Part shown: piece after piece, positions 17,960 to 27,944 of the stretch
Layout of the letters: every line of letters begins with the position of its first letter
How positions within the stretch are numbered: the first letter of the stretch is position 1
The notes under the pieces: generated by a model
Databases searched by the model: none
The model's input: the letters and a program-made list of their open reading frames with translations, nothing else
What the model was told of the DNA's origin: nothing
From: Bacteroidota bacterium
Lineage (GTDB): Bacteria > Bacteroidota > Bacteroidia > AKYH767-A > 2013-40CM-41-45
Direction of reading: 5' to 3'
Assembly (NCBI GenBank): GCA_016720655.1
Contig: JADKKE010000002.1
Span: forward strand, 248,001-312,000
DNA: 64,000 nt
Position numbers and translations under genes: made by a program

Positions 17960-19897
17960 ATGATCAAAATTACTTTTCCGGACAAAAATGTCAGGGAATA
18001 CCCTGAAGGTACGAGCTCACTGGAGATTGCGAAAAGCATCTCCGAAGGATTGGCACGCAATGTTATTGCTGCCAAGGTGAATGGAGAAGTCTGGGATGCT
18101 ACCCGACCCATTCGTTCAGATTCTTCATTACAATTGCTCACCTGGGATGATAAAGAATCCAAGTCAACACTTTGGCATTCTTCCGCCCACCTCATGGCGG
18201 AAGCTCTGGAGTTCTTCTATCCCGGGATAAAATTTGGTATTGGTCCGCCTGTAGAAAATGGTTTTTACTACGATGTTGATCTTGGCGGACAAGCAATTTC
18301 ATCTGAAGACTTCAAGAAGATTGAAGACAAAATGCTTGAGCTTGCAAGGCAGGCGAATAAATACATCCGGAAAGATGTTTCTAAAAAAGAGGCTATCGAA
18401 TATTTTACTGCCAAGGGTGATGAATACAAACTCGATCTTCTCAACGATTTGCAGGATGGCACCATTACCTTTTATCAGCAGGGAAATTTTGTAGACCTCT
18501 GTCGTGGTCCGCATATCCCCGACACCGGGATAATCAAAGCAGCCAAGCTCATGAACATTGCAGGAGCTTATTGGCGTGGTGATGAAAAAAACAAACAACT
18601 GACCAGGATATACGGTATTACGTTTCCGAAAAAGAGTCAGTTGGATGAATACCTCACCATGCTGGAGGAAGCGAAGAAACGGGATCATCGCAAGATCGGA
18701 AAGGAAATGGAAATTTTCACCTTCGATGATGATGTGGGTCCGGGACTCCCCTTGTGGATGCCTAATGGTGCAGTGATCATTGAACAACTGGAAAAACTTG
18801 CAAAGAAGACCGAGCAGGAAGCAGGATACCAGCGAGTGCGTACTCCGCATATCGCTAAGGAATCAATGTACCTTACCAGTGGTCATCTTCCGTATTATGC
18901 TGATTCGATGTTTCCTCCTATGGAAATGGATGGGGAAAAATATTATCTCAAGGCAATGAATTGCCCGCATCATCACAAGATCTTCAAAGAACTGAATCCG
19001 AGTTACCGTGACCTTCCCATTCGATTGGCCGAGTATGGTACATGTTACAGATACGAGCAAAGTGGTGAGTTATTCGGATTGATGCGTGTACGTTGTCTTC
19101 AGATGAACGATGCTCACATCTATTGCACCCGTGAACAGTTTGCACAAGAGTTCAACGCAGTGAATGAAATGTATCTGAAGTATTTCAAGATCTTCAACAT
19201 CGATAAATATGTCATGCGTTTCTCAACGCACGAACCTTCGAAGCTTGGAAAAAAATATGTCGACAATCCTGAACTCTGGAAGCAAACAGAGGATATGGTT
19301 CGTCAGGTACTCATTGATTCTAAAATCCCGTATATCGAAGTTCCGGATGAAGGTGCTTTTTATGGTCCGAAGATCGATGTTCAGGTTTGGAGTGCTATTG
19401 GGAGGGAGTTTACTCTGGCCACCAACCAGGTGGATTTTGCTGTACCAGCCAGATTTGGCCTGACCTATAAAAACAACCAAAATCAGCTGGAAACGCCAAT
19501 TTGCATCCATCGGGCACCACTTGGAACCCATGAACGATTCATCGGATTTCTGATCGAACATTTCGCTGGAAACTTCCCTATTTGGTTGTCACCCAGACAG
19601 GTAAGCATACTTCCGATCAGCGATAAGTACAACGAATACGCGAAAAAAGTTTTACAATTACTGGGAAATTCCGATATTCGCGGACTCTTGGACCAGAGGG
19701 ATGAAAAGATAGGAAAGAAAATCCGGGATGCTGAAATGAAAAAGGTACCTTACATGCTCATTGTAGGGGAAAAAGAATTCAACGACAATACAGTTTCAGT
19801 GCGAAAACATGGTGGCGGAGATCTGGGAACATTTACTCTCTCAGACTTCTCTAAAATGATTCAGGATGAAATTGATAACATCCTGAATGTAAAGTGA
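17960..19897 (+). CDS. thrS: Threonyl-tRNA synthetase
   Basis: 645 residues, full length, no lesions. Domains in order: TGS (1-62); editing domain (about 65-225) with HSSAHLMAEAL and the second half DLCRGPHIPDTG; class II catalytic core with motif 2 region YGTCYRYEQSGELFGLMRVR; Zn ligands in AMNCPHHHKIF and later TPICIHRAPLG; motif 3 GTHERFIGFLIEH; and a C-terminal anticodon-binding domain from about 545. It charges tRNA-Thr with editing of mis-acylated Ser. First gene of the classical thrS-infC-rpmI-rplT operon; infC begins 37 bases downstream. Confidence 0.98.
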   Translation: MIKITFPDKNVREYPEGTSSLEIAKSISEGLARNVIAAKVNGEVWDATRPIRSDSSLQLLTWDDKESKSTLWHSSAHLMAEALEFFYPGIKFGIGPPVENGFYYDVDLGGQAISSEDFKKIEDKMLELARQANKYIRKDVSKKEAIEYFTAKGDEYKLDLLNDLQDGTITFYQQGNFVDLCRGPHIPDTGIIKAAKLMNIAGAYWRGDEKNKQLTRIYGITFPKKSQLDEYLTMLEEAKKRDHRKIGKEMEIFTFDDDVGPGLPLWMPNGAVIIEQLEKLAKKTEQEAGYQRVRTPHIAKESMYLTSGHLPYYADSMFPPMEMDGEKYYLKAMNCPHHHKIFKELNPSYRDLPIRLAEYGTCYRYEQSGELFGLMRVRCLQMNDAHIYCTREQFAQEFNAVNEMYLKYFKIFNIDKYVMRFSTHEPSKLGKKYVDNPELWKQTEDMVRQVLIDSKIPYIEVPDEGAFYGPKIDVQVWSAIGREFTLATNQVDFAVPARFGLTYKNNQNQLETPICIHRAPLGTHERFIGFLIEHFAGNFPIWLSPRQVSILPISDKYNEYAKKVLQLLGNSDIRGLLDQRDEKIGKKIRDAEMKKVPYMLIVGEKEFNDNTVSVRKHGGGDLGTFTLSDFSKMIQDEIDNILNVK

Positions 19898-19922
19898 AAT
19901 ACTAACACAGCAAAATCAAAAC

Positions 19923-19937
19923 AAGGAGGATACTATA
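19923..19937 (+). promoter_or_regulatory. Shine-Dalgarno plus AUA start region of infC
   Basis: AAGGAGGA at 19923-19930 is followed four bases later by ATA at 19935-19937, in frame with the whole IF-3 reading frame. No ATG, GTG or TTG is in frame near this site. The next possible start, a GTG at 20058, would remove the N-terminal tail and the conserved HNINEHIRALKVRLV start of IF-3. The rare start resembles the AUU start of E. coli infC used for autoregulation. Confidence 0.75.
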
Positions 19938-20534
19938 GCAACGCAAAGTAATAACAGGCCCCCGCGGCCAGTCTTTCAGCGCCCGCCGTTTCAAAGAAGA
20001 GGCCCGGTAAAGAAAGAAGCTGAACACAATATCAATGAACACATTCGTGCTTTAAAAGTGCGATTGGTTGGCGAGAATGTTCAGGCCGATGTTTATACCC
20101 GGGAAGATGCAATCAAGCTTGCCAAAGAATTAGAGCTTGATCTGGTTGAAATTGTTCCTACTGCAGATCCACCAGTCTGTCGGATTGTCGATTATCAGAA
20201 ATTTCTGTACGACAAGAAGAAGAAGGAAAAGGAGATGAAGGCGAAGCAAGGAAAGCAAGTGGTGAAAGAAGTTCGTTTCGGACCGAATACTGATGAACAT
20301 GATTTCAACTTCAAAGTGAAGCATGCCATGAATTTCTTAGAAGATGGAAACAAAGTAAAAGCATACGTTCATTTCAAAGGTCGTTCAATTGCATACAAAG
20401 AAAAGGGAGAAATCATCCTCCTGAAATTTGCTCAGGCATTGGAAGAATACGGAAAAGTTGAATTGTTGCCGAAGCTGGAAGGAAACAGGATGTTTATTCA
20501 CCTCGCTCCTATTCCAAGAAAGAAAAGTAAATAA
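19935..20534 (+). CDS. infC: Translation initiation factor IF-3 (AUA start)
   Basis: 199 residues when read from the ATA at 19935. A Pro/Arg-rich tail (residues 1-28) is followed by the IF-3 N-domain (EHNINEHIRALKVRLVG ... DLVEIVPTADPPVCRIVDYQKF). Then come the Lys-rich linker and the C-domain (VKEVRFGPNTDEHDFNFKV, HFKGRSIAYKEKG, KLEGNRMFIHLAPI). It binds the 30S subunit and rejects wrong initiator tRNA and start codons. That activity gives a known feedback loop when the gene itself starts at a non-canonical codon, as in E. coli. A strong SD supports this start. Located between thrS and rpmI. Confidence 0.93.
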   Translation: MATQSNNRPPRPVFQRPPFQRRGPVKKEAEHNINEHIRALKVRLVGENVQADVYTREDAIKLAKELELDLVEIVPTADPPVCRIVDYQKFLYDKKKKEKEMKAKQGKQVVKEVRFGPNTDEHDFNFKVKHAMNFLEDGNKVKAYVHFKGRSIAYKEKGEIILLKFAQALEEYGKVELLPKLEGNRMFIHLAPIPRKKSK

Positions 20535-20587
20535 ACCAATCGCAGAAAACTATTCTGTACAACAGTCCTAATTAATAATCGACACTA

Positions 20588-20785
20588 ATGCCAAAAATGA
20601 AGACCCACTCCGGAGCCAAGAAACGCTTCAAGCTCACCGGCACCGGAAAGATCAAAAGAAAGCACGCTTACAAAAGTCACATTCTGACCAAAAAGACAAC
20701 CAAGCAAAAACGTAATCTTACACATGCAGGTTTGGTTTCTTCAGGAGATACTGACAGAGTAGCAAAAATGCTGGTATTGAAATAG
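20588..20785 (+). CDS. rpmI: 50S ribosomal protein L35
   Basis: 65 residues, very basic. Starts MPKMKTHSGAKKRFKLTGTG, the family signature, and contains RKHAYKSHILTKKTTKQKR. Structural protein of the large ribosomal subunit. Third gene of the operon, 53 bases after infC. Confidence 0.98.
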   Translation: MPKMKTHSGAKKRFKLTGTGKIKRKHAYKSHILTKKTTKQKRNLTHAGLVSSGDTDRVAKMLVLK

Positions 20786-20889
20786 TATTCATACCTGATC
20801 TAAAAACTTAATCTATTATTACTAACCCGACAAAAAGCCATTAAGTTTCTCTGCAAATTGAGAACGCTTACGTCAAAAACCAACAATCA

Positions 20890-21234
20890 ATGCCACGTTC
20901 AGTCAATGCCGTCGCGTCCAGAGCACGGAGAAAAAAAATGTTCAAACTCGCTAAAGGTTACTGGGGAGCGAGAGGTAATGTATTAACCGTTGCCAAAAAT
21001 ACTGTAGAAAAAGGATTGGGGTATGCATACCGTGATCGTCGTACAAAGAAGCGTAATTTCCGTTCCCTGTGGATCATGCGTATTAACGCCGGTGCACGTG
21101 AACATGGGTTGAGTTATTCGGATTTGATGGGTAAAATCCATGCAAAAGGTCTCGATCTCAATCGCAAAACACTCGCCGATTTGGCACTGAATCACCCGGA
21201 AGCATTTAAGGCCGTAATTGATTCTGTTAAGTAA
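20890..21234 (+). CDS. rplT: 50S ribosomal protein L20
   Basis: 114 residues, full length: ASRARRKKMFKLAKGYWGAR, AYRDRRTKKRNFRSLWIMRI, NAGAREHGLSYSDLMG and DRKTLADLA-like LNRKTLADLALNHPEAF. Binds 23S rRNA early in 50S assembly; in other bacteria it also represses rpmI-rplT translation. It lies 104 bases after rpmI and is followed by a strong terminator that closes the operon. Confidence 0.98.
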   Translation: MPRSVNAVASRARRKKMFKLAKGYWGARGNVLTVAKNTVEKGLGYAYRDRRTKKRNFRSLWIMRINAGAREHGLSYSDLMGKIHAKGLDLNRKTLADLALNHPEAFKAVIDSVK

Positions 21235-21269
21235 CTACGCCATAGTTTTTAGTGAATCAATGACAAGAA

Positions 21270-21298
21270 GAGGGAACCGAAAGGTTCCCTTTCTTTTT
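21270..21298 (+). terminator. Rho-independent terminator of the thrS-rplT operon
   Basis: AGGGAACC-GAAA-GGTTCCCT is a perfect 8-bp stem with a GAAA tetraloop, followed by TTCTTTTTAT. Confidence 0.88.
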
Positions 21299-21451
21299 AT
21301 CCCCCGGTCATCATCGATTTTGAAAATGGCCATTCTAGAAACAGTAAGCTATTCAAGAGTGGACACCACGAGATTTGAATTGGAAAAAATCTGAATCTGC
21401 TGATAAGAAAATAGATGTTCAGACAATCTGAGTACCGGCAACAAAATTCGA

Positions 21452-22489
21452 TTATTTCTTCTGCGATGCGCTGAGCAACTCAATCCGGGCAGAAGCGAGT
21501 TTGTAGGTTGGGAAAATCCCAAGTGCTTTGTGATAATCCTCCAGAGCTTCTTTAATTTCTCCTTTGAATTCATGCGCAAGGCCGCGATTGTAATAGGCTT
21601 CGACGTAGTCTTTATTCAAGCGAATCGCCTCTGAAAATTGCTCAATTGCTTTTGGATAATCCTTTTTATACACGAGGGCAATGTATCCGATATTATAATG
21701 TGCATCCGCATATTTCGGGTCGAGCTTCAAGATTACATTGTAATCACCTGTCGCTTTATTCAGTTCTCCGATATTCTGAAGAAATAAACCCCGGTTGTAC
21801 AATGCTTCAGTGCTGCGCGGACGAAGGCTGATCGCATTACCATAATATTGCAATGCCAATTTATTATTCATGGCAGCATACAAATTTCCAAGTTGAATGT
21901 GCGCATCGTAATTTTCCGGTTCCAGATCTACAACGGTTTCAAAGCTGGACAATGCTTTCGCTGTATCCCCTGATTCTTTATAGACAAAGCCTTTTAGAAA
22001 ATAAGGCTTAGTCAGTTTTTGATCAATCTTCATTGCCTCATTCGCGTACATTATTGATTTGGGATATCCTTTAATGTACAGGTAAATTTCAGCCAGTTTG
22101 AGATTCGCTTCCAGGTTCTTCGGATCCAGTCGCAGGCATTTTTCATAGACCTCTACTGATTTTCGTACCTGAAGTCCACGAAAGCTCACATCCGCCAGCA
22201 ACAAAAGAAATTCCATTTTACTTGAATCCAGAGCAACCGCTTTGCCGGCATCAGCATAAGCTTGATTAATGTTGTCCTTTTCCAGGTAAATTTTCGCACG
22301 TTGATAATATGCAGTTGCATTATCCGGCTCCCGCAGAATTTGTTTATTCAATTGAAAAAAAACATCTGCTGAATTCAGTGAATCGATGTTTCCATTTTCA
22401 TTCTTATTTTCCGATTGATTCGGGGTACACGAACTTAAGAGGCCGATGTACAGAATACTTAAAATGCAACTGAATTTTGTAATCCTCAT
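21452..22489 (-). CDS. TPR-repeat lipoprotein
   Basis: About 345 residues from the ATG at 22487-22489. It begins MRITKFSCILSILYIGLLSSC, a lipoprotein signal with lipidated Cys in LLSSC. A longer upstream frame (to 22522) would overlap the recA terminator and is less likely. Eight or nine tetratricopeptide repeats follow, with spacing of 34 residues and the usual Ala/Gly-Tyr pattern (NATAYYQRAKIYLEKDNI, YDAHIQLGNLYAAMN, TEALYNRGLFLQNIGE, ADAHYNIGYIALVYK, VEAYYNRGLAHEFKGE). A protein-interaction scaffold on the periplasmic face of the inner or outer membrane; the partner is unknown. Confidence 0.87.
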   Translation of the reverse strand: MRITKFSCILSILYIGLLSSCTPNQSENKNENGNIDSLNSADVFFQLNKQILREPDNATAYYQRAKIYLEKDNINQAYADAGKAVALDSSKMEFLLLLADVSFRGLQVRKSVEVYEKCLRLDPKNLEANLKLAEIYLYIKGYPKSIMYANEAMKIDQKLTKPYFLKGFVYKESGDTAKALSSFETVVDLEPENYDAHIQLGNLYAAMNNKLALQYYGNAISLRPRSTEALYNRGLFLQNIGELNKATGDYNVILKLDPKYADAHYNIGYIALVYKKDYPKAIEQFSEAIRLNKDYVEAYYNRGLAHEFKGEIKEALEDYHKALGIFPTYKLASARIELLSASQKK

Positions 22490-22500
22490 AGGGTGAAATA

Positions 22501-22543
22501 AAAAGCCACAAAACAAACCCAAAGGGTTCTGTTTTGTGGCCTG
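22501..22543 (-). terminator. Rho-independent terminator of recA
   Basis: Reading the minus strand, GCCACAAAAC and GTTTTGTGGC form a 10-bp stem with an inner ACCC/GGGT pairing, followed by TTTTTATTT. It lies 20 bases after the recA stop. Confidence 0.82.
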
Positions 22544-22560
22544 AAAAATACAAATTAAAA

Positions 22561-23585
22561 TCAGCTTGCCGCAGCAGCTTCTCTTAATGCTTCACGAATT
22601 TTAAGTTCAAGTTCTTCAGCAAGTTCAGGATTGTCGTTTAACAACTGCTTCACAGCATCTCTTCCCTGTCCTAATTTGGTATCACCATAACTGAACCATG
22701 AACCCGACTTCTTGATGATATTTTGTCGACACCGATGTCAACAATTTCTCCCATTTTGGAGATTCCTTCACCGTACATGATATCGAATTCAGCAATTCTG
22801 AAAGGCGGTGCCACTTTGTTTTTCACAATTTTCACCTTGGTACGGTTTCCAACAATTGCTTCACCATCTTTCAATTGTCCGATTCGACGGATATCCAAAC
22901 GAACGGAAGCATAAAACTTCAAAGCGTTTCCACCTGTAGTTGTCTCAGGATTACCGAACACCACTCCAATCTTCTCACGAAGCTGGTTGATGAAAATACA
23001 ACAACAGCCGGTACGACTGATTGTTCCTGTCAATTTACGAAGTGCCTGAGACATCAAACGAGCCTGAAGACCCATTTTGCTTTCACCCATTTCGCCTTCA
23101 ATTTCAGCCTTGGGAGTAAGTGCTGCTACTGAGTCAATGACAAGGATGTCAATCGCACCTGAACGGATCAGGTTTTCTGCGATCTCCAGTGCTTGTTCTC
23201 CATTATCAGGTTGGGAGATCAGGAGATTCTCCAGATCCACACCAAGCTTTTGCGCATAGAAACGATCAAATGCATGTTCTGCATCGATGAAAGCTGCTAT
23301 TCCGCCATTCTTCTGAACATTAGCAATCGCATGAATTGCCAGTGTCGTTTTACCGGATGATTCCGGACCGTAAATCTCCACTACTCTTCCTTTTGGAAGT
23401 CCGCCTATTCCCAGTGCATTATCAAGAGAAATCGAACCGGTAGAAATGGATTCAACCTGTTCAACTGCCTCATCTCCCATCTTCATAATTGTGCCTTTAC
23501 CGTAGGCTTTTTCAATTTTGTCGATGGTAAGCTGTAAAGCTTTTAATTTTTCTTTTACCGTTTCTTTAACTTCTGCTGTTGCCAT
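22561..23585 (-). CDS. recA: Recombinase A, one frameshift in this sequence
   Basis: Reading from the ATG at 23583-23585 gives 304 residues of canonical RecA: YGKGTIMKMGD, GGLPKGRVVEIYGPESSGKTT (Walker A), FIDAEHAFD, DILVIDSVAALTPKAEIEGEMG (Walker B), the L2 loop FINQLREKIGVVFGNPETTTGGNAL, and KVKIVKNKVAPPF. The frame then breaks at the TTTT run 22721-22724. Adding one base restores DKNIIKKSGSWFSYGDTKLG and the normal C-terminus ending REALREAAAAS with a TGA at 22561-22563, about 341 residues in all. RecA drives homologous recombination and the SOS response, so a real knockout is unlikely. Confidence 0.96.
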
Positions 23586-24049
23586 AGTTTATAAATTTGA
23601 TATTTAGTGTTTGTCTGTTTTTCTTTGTTTTTTATCAAAATTCAATAAAAATCTGATTTTCAAGCAATCAAAGTGAATGATTGTATTCCAACCAAACCCC
23701 TCTCTAACAAAAGTGTGAAATCTTTCCTTTGCAAATACACCTGTTGAGAAATTTTTTATTTTATTCACCCGCAAATGCGATGAAAGTCGCTAATCAGGCG
23801 GATTTCAAAGGATTCTGAATGATTCAGGTTGGAAAAAGTCTATCAATTTGGACATGCAAACCGAGGGAATCCGAAAAGTTCCTGCCGCACTCAACTGCGA
23901 AAATATTCCTTTTGATACGCATTTAAGTTCAATGCATGCGGAAATCAGCAACAATACACAAATTCTACCTGTTAACTTGGCGTGGTAATTCGTGAGGATA
24001 AAACCGAAATGATTTAGACATTGCATTAATGATGGTGTAAATGAAAATC
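23586..24049. other. Non-coding stretch upstream of recA
   Basis: AT-rich, with no convincing reading frame, RNA gene or repeat. It should contain the recA promoter near 23600-23660 (minus strand), but I see no clear consensus elements. A minus-strand open frame at 23805-24053 has no family-like features and is treated as chance. Confidence 0.5.
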
Positions 24050-25804
24050 TCATTCTGTCTTTATAAATTTAAAAATGTGACTGCCAGAACTTGACTTAAG
24101 ATTCAAAAGATACATTCCCGCACTTAATTTTTCAATATGAATTTCTTCCTCATTCTGTAAGTTTTGTATCGTCAGTATGACTTCACCTTGCATACTTAAA
24201 ATTGTGGCCTGCATGTCTTTTTGAATAGGCACGCTTATTTTCAAATAATCCTTTGCAGGATTGGGATAGATGAAATCATTTAAAACATCAATACGATCAA
24301 CGATTGATGTGATTGTCGTTGAATCATAAGCGATGTGAAACATGTATCCCATGGCCGGTGCATGCAAATATTATGTTGAAGAAGAAGGGTCACAATCCAG
24401 GGAATCCTGAAACGCTCCCGAAACGAACAAAGTATGATCTTCTGAAATGCAAAACTGCTGATTTGAAGAATTGGAATTGGGATCAGAAAAACCCCAGTGA
24501 AAGGAGTTATTTCCTAAGAGACTACTGTAACAAAGCAGAAAATAACTTTCATCGTTAGCGCTGATCATGTATACACCGGAAGAAGGATCTACATCTAAAT
24601 TTCCATTCGACAAATCTCCACTTAAGTAAATGTAACCATCTTTCTCCCGTATAAAATCAAAATCAGGCGCTATTTGAGAGTATAATACCGCAGAGGATAT
24701 GTAATTCCCGGTAATATCGTATTTCACAATGCCATATCCAACATCAGGAAATACAGAAACCAAATAAGGTGCAGTAAACGTGTTGTGCAAATACAAGGTA
24801 TCTTCAAATTCAACCATCGTGTATATGTATCCGTCAACATCAGTTGTCATTCCGTCAATGTCATTAGCAAAATCACTAAAAGTTTTCCACATACACGGAT
24901 AAAATTGCCGGCAGTATCATATATAGCAGTAAATGATGATTCATCAAATTCGTTATAAAAAAGGTTTGACCTGCACCGGGATCAAGATCAATTGTGTCCG
25001 TTCCGCTGTAGTTACCGGTAAGTATAAGATTTCCGGATACAGGGTCTAATTTCAAAAATTCAATTCCGAATTGGGACCCATCTGCGCCTTTAGTTGTAAT
25101 TGTATCCACCCATAGCAAATTGAAATTTGATCATATTTTGCTAGAAAAAGTTCAATTCTACCGCTATCACCAACTAAGAAGATATTGATTTATTCCCGGG
25201 TCAAAATCAACACTATCAAAGTAATTTCCTAAAAAATAATAATTATTTTGAAGGTCACATTCAATACTTCGAATAGCTAATCCACCAAAATTATTAATTC
25301 CGCCAATCATGATATGCTGAACGTATTCAAAAGAGCTGTCATACTTAATAATGAGTTCGTGTCCATAATTCAATGAACTGGTGACATTATTAATATTCGG
25401 TCTGAAATCAATATCCACAGTCCCTGATAATTGCCCAACAAATAAATGATTATTTGATTTATCTATAACTATTGAGCGAGGACTGAAACTTCCATTGACA
25501 TCTCCTCCTACTCCACTAGCCCATAGCAAGGATCCATCCGTTTGGGAATACTTCGCAATAAAACTGTCAAACAGAAAACTATTGACTACAAAGCTGTCAA
25601 TTGGATCCGGGTCAAGGTCAATTTGCGGACCTAAACAGCAAAGCTTCCAAATGTCAAAAGGTTGTTGTCATAATCAGCAAGAGTGTGAGAAGGAGAGGCT
25701 CCAAATCCCTGATGGTCAATTGCCATCCCCCAATGAAATTGCTGAGCATTACTTTGAAGGATAATCAGGAAAATAAACAAAGATGTAAATTGAATTTTCA
25801 TCAT
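24050..25804 (-). pseudogene. T9SS-sorted secreted repeat protein, multiply interrupted
   Basis: Reading the minus strand from the double ATG at 25799-25804 gives a signal peptide (FTSLFIFLIILQSNAQ) and then repeats built around a DxDPG motif (IDLDPDPIDSF, VDFDPGINQYLL, IDLDPGAGQTFF, LDVDPSSGVYM, LDCDPSSST). These resemble the SBBP/beta-propeller-like Bacteroidota repeat proteins. It ends in a T9SS type A C-terminal sorting domain (FIYPNPAKDYLKISVP ... LSAGMYLLNLKS ... FKFIKTE). The intact product would be about 585 residues. At least six lesions break it: near 25635, 25180, 25130, 24975, 24896 and an in-frame TAA at 24371-24373. The lesion density exceeds that of neighbouring genes, so true decay is possible in addition to sequence error. 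Confidence 0.72.
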
Positions 25805-26025
25805 ATATATTTTTAGAAAATAAAACAGAAAAATCTAAAACTCAAATAAAATAAGAGAACTGAAATATCAATAAAAAATGAAATTCAGAAATAAAACCTA
25901 TACCTCATTTCTGGTGTATAAAAAAGGATAGAAAATCTTAGAATTATACAAAGGGACTGAAATTAAGATATGTAGAGAATTACATTCAATAAATAGGACA
26001 TAAAACAAAACTTAAAATTCAGTCA

Positions 26026-26055
26026 TAAAAAAACCCCGGCTACCATGCCGGGGTT
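26026..26055 (-). terminator. Rho-independent terminator of the PspC gene
   Basis: AACCCCGGC (26032-26040) pairs with GCCGGGGTT (26047-26055) around a 6-base loop. On the minus strand the stem is followed by a T run, and it lies about 45 bases after the stop of the PspC gene. Confidence 0.85.
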
Positions 26056-26099
26056 AGAAAACAACCTATTGTCAATCTAAAATCAAATTAATTGCACTC

Positions 26100-27944
26100 C
26101 TAATAAATCATTCTGTGTAAATGTGTATTCCCTTTTTCTGAAGGAGATTGCGGTGCTGGTGGTGGTTGAACTTCATCAACTTTCATTTCCATTCGCATCC
26201 CTTTTTTGTTGATTCGAACCCTGTCCTTTCCATTTTCGCGAACATGAACTCCGTTGCTGTCGACCTGAACTCTGTCCCCATCGGAACCGTTGATGATAAT
26301 TCCGTTTTCATCAATTTTAATTTCAGCACCATCATCTGAATTGATGTGTATTTCACCATCACCCAAAGTGGACTCGGTACCATCGCAATCGACACATTTG
26401 AGTCCTTTTTCGGTCATGATCCAGGTTCTGTTGAGCATGTCACGATCCAAGACATTTTCAATATTGTCGATATCATAGATGTAGTGCTTCAAACTTTCAT
26501 CCAGTTTTATTTTTCCTCCAACCGGAACACGAAGCAACAGCTGAATTTTTTGAGCACGGTATTTTTCATCGGGTTTCAAAGTAAAATGCCGGTCGAGTTT
26601 TAATACTGAATCATTCTGAGCGAAGGCATAAACAATATGTGAAGCATTGTCGATCGCATTTTTTCTTGAGTTACCTCTTGCATAGAGGAGTTCAACCAAC
26701 TCGAATGAATCTGTTGGACTTTTCACGATATCCAGCTTTACTTTCTGAGAGAGAAAACGATTGTTATTGATATCCAGACGAAAATCTTCATCATCATCGT
26801 AGTCTGAATCATCGTATTTTTTTTCTTCATTCTTAGTACCGCTCATTTCAATAAGCATAGTGCGGGATGCAGGTTGATTCAATGCAATTTCCTTGCGTAT
26901 ATTTTCTTTTTCAGAGAATTCTCCTGCCAAGCGAATACCAATTACCAGGCACAATGCAACACCGGTAAGCCACAATCCAAGAGCAGTGAATCCTACAATT
27001 TTAGAACTCTTGCGGATATTGAATAACATCCTGGCTCCTGCATAAGCAAGCATGATGAATGGAATACCGATCAGCAGTACAACTCCGATAAATCCCAATA
27101 CAAAATGAGTTTCGGAAGCGAATGCATAATTCCAGATTGGAGGATAATGTGTACCCGGAATTTTAAGCAAGGCAAACAAAGAGACAAAAGCTGCAAAAGC
27201 CACAATCAGACCGATGAACATAAAAAATATTGCTATCAGTTTGCCGAGCAGGATGAAGAAGAATTTAATCACCTCTCCTATCGCTTCAAATATTCTTCCT
27301 ACTACTGTACCTGCTTTTTTCGCAACTTCTTTCCCGGAATCACCTGCAGTCTTACGAACTTGTTCCATCTCCTCCTTGACATTCTTTTCAATGTTGGAGA
27401 TGGTTACAGGCTCCCCCCGCATCTGTAGCTTTTCAGCTGTTGTTTTGGCTTCAGGGACAATGATCCACAGAAGGATGTACAGCAAAAATCCGGAACCGAA
27501 AACGAAGAAAATAAAAGCAAATGCCAGTCGAACCCAAACTGCATCAACATCGAAATACGATGCGATTCCCGAACATACTCCTCCGAGCAGTTTATCATCC
27601 GGATTGCGGTAGAGCCGGCGTTTCACCGGACCATCTTGCGCATTGTTTCGGTCGGATGCTTTTTCTTCAGCCTTTTCAGGTTCATCACCGAATTGATCCG
27701 GACGTCCCATCTGAATGGTAACTTCTTCCACATCTTCAAGAGTGATCACTTGTTTGCTGTCTTTGATTCGATCCTGAAACATTTCAGCAATGCGGGATTC
27801 GATATCCTGCATTATCTCATCGCGTCCTTCGGCAGTTGTAAAATGGCTCCGGATCGCTTCAAGATATTGTTTGAACCGTTCATACGCGTTTTCGTCGATA
27901 TGAAAGACGATTCCACCTATATTTACTGTTACTGTCTTATTCAT
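26100..27944 (-). CDS. PspC-domain membrane protein
   Basis: 614 residues. An N-terminal cytosolic part (1-105) with a sensor-like segment (MNKTVTVNIGGIVFHIDENAYERF) is followed by a PspC domain (about 108-170: LYRNPDDKLLGGVCSGIASYF ... LLYILLWIIVPEAK). Four or five further membrane segments run to about residue 350. The C-terminal 250-residue region resembles a bacterial adhesin-like beta structure and ends in acidic repeats (EIHINSDDGAEIKIDENGI). It overlaps the PadR gene by eight bases, so the pair is translationally coupled. Such PadR-PspC pairs are common in Bacteroidota and are linked by family knowledge to envelope stress; the exact signal is unknown. Confidence 0.88.
   Translation of the reverse strand: MNKTVTVNIGGIVFHIDENAYERFKQYLEAIRSHFTTAEGRDEIMQDIESRIAEMFQDRIKDSKQVITLEDVEEVTIQMGRPDQFGDEPEKAEEKASDRNNAQDGPVKRRLYRNPDDKLLGGVCSGIASYFDVDAVWVRLAFAFIFFVFGSGFLLYILLWIIVPEAKTTAEKLQMRGEPVTISNIEKNVKEEMEQVRKTAGDSGKEVAKKAGTVVGRIFEAIGEVIKFFFILLGKLIAIFFMFIGLIVAFAAFVSLFALLKIPGTHYPPIWNYAFASETHFVLGFIGVVLLIGIPFIMLAYAGARMLFNIRKSSKIVGFTALGLWLTGVALCLVIGIRLAGEFSEKENIRKEIALNQPASRTMLIEMSGTKNEEKKYDDSDYDDDEDFRLDINNNRFLSQKVKLDIVKSPTDSFELVELLYARGNSRKNAIDNASHIVYAFAQNDSVLKLDRHFTLKPDEKYRAQKIQLLLRVPVGGKIKLDESLKHYIYDIDNIENVLDRDMLNRTWIMTEKGLKCVDCDGTESTLGDGEIHINSDDGAEIKIDENGIIINGSDGDRVQVDSNGVHVRENGKDRVRINKKGMRMEMKVDEVQPPPAPQSPSEKGNTHLHRMIY

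Noticed and set aside
23805..24053. 82-codon minus-strand open frame after the T9SS gene
   Set aside because: No family features, no ribosome site, and it lies in an AT-rich intergenic region. Considered chance.
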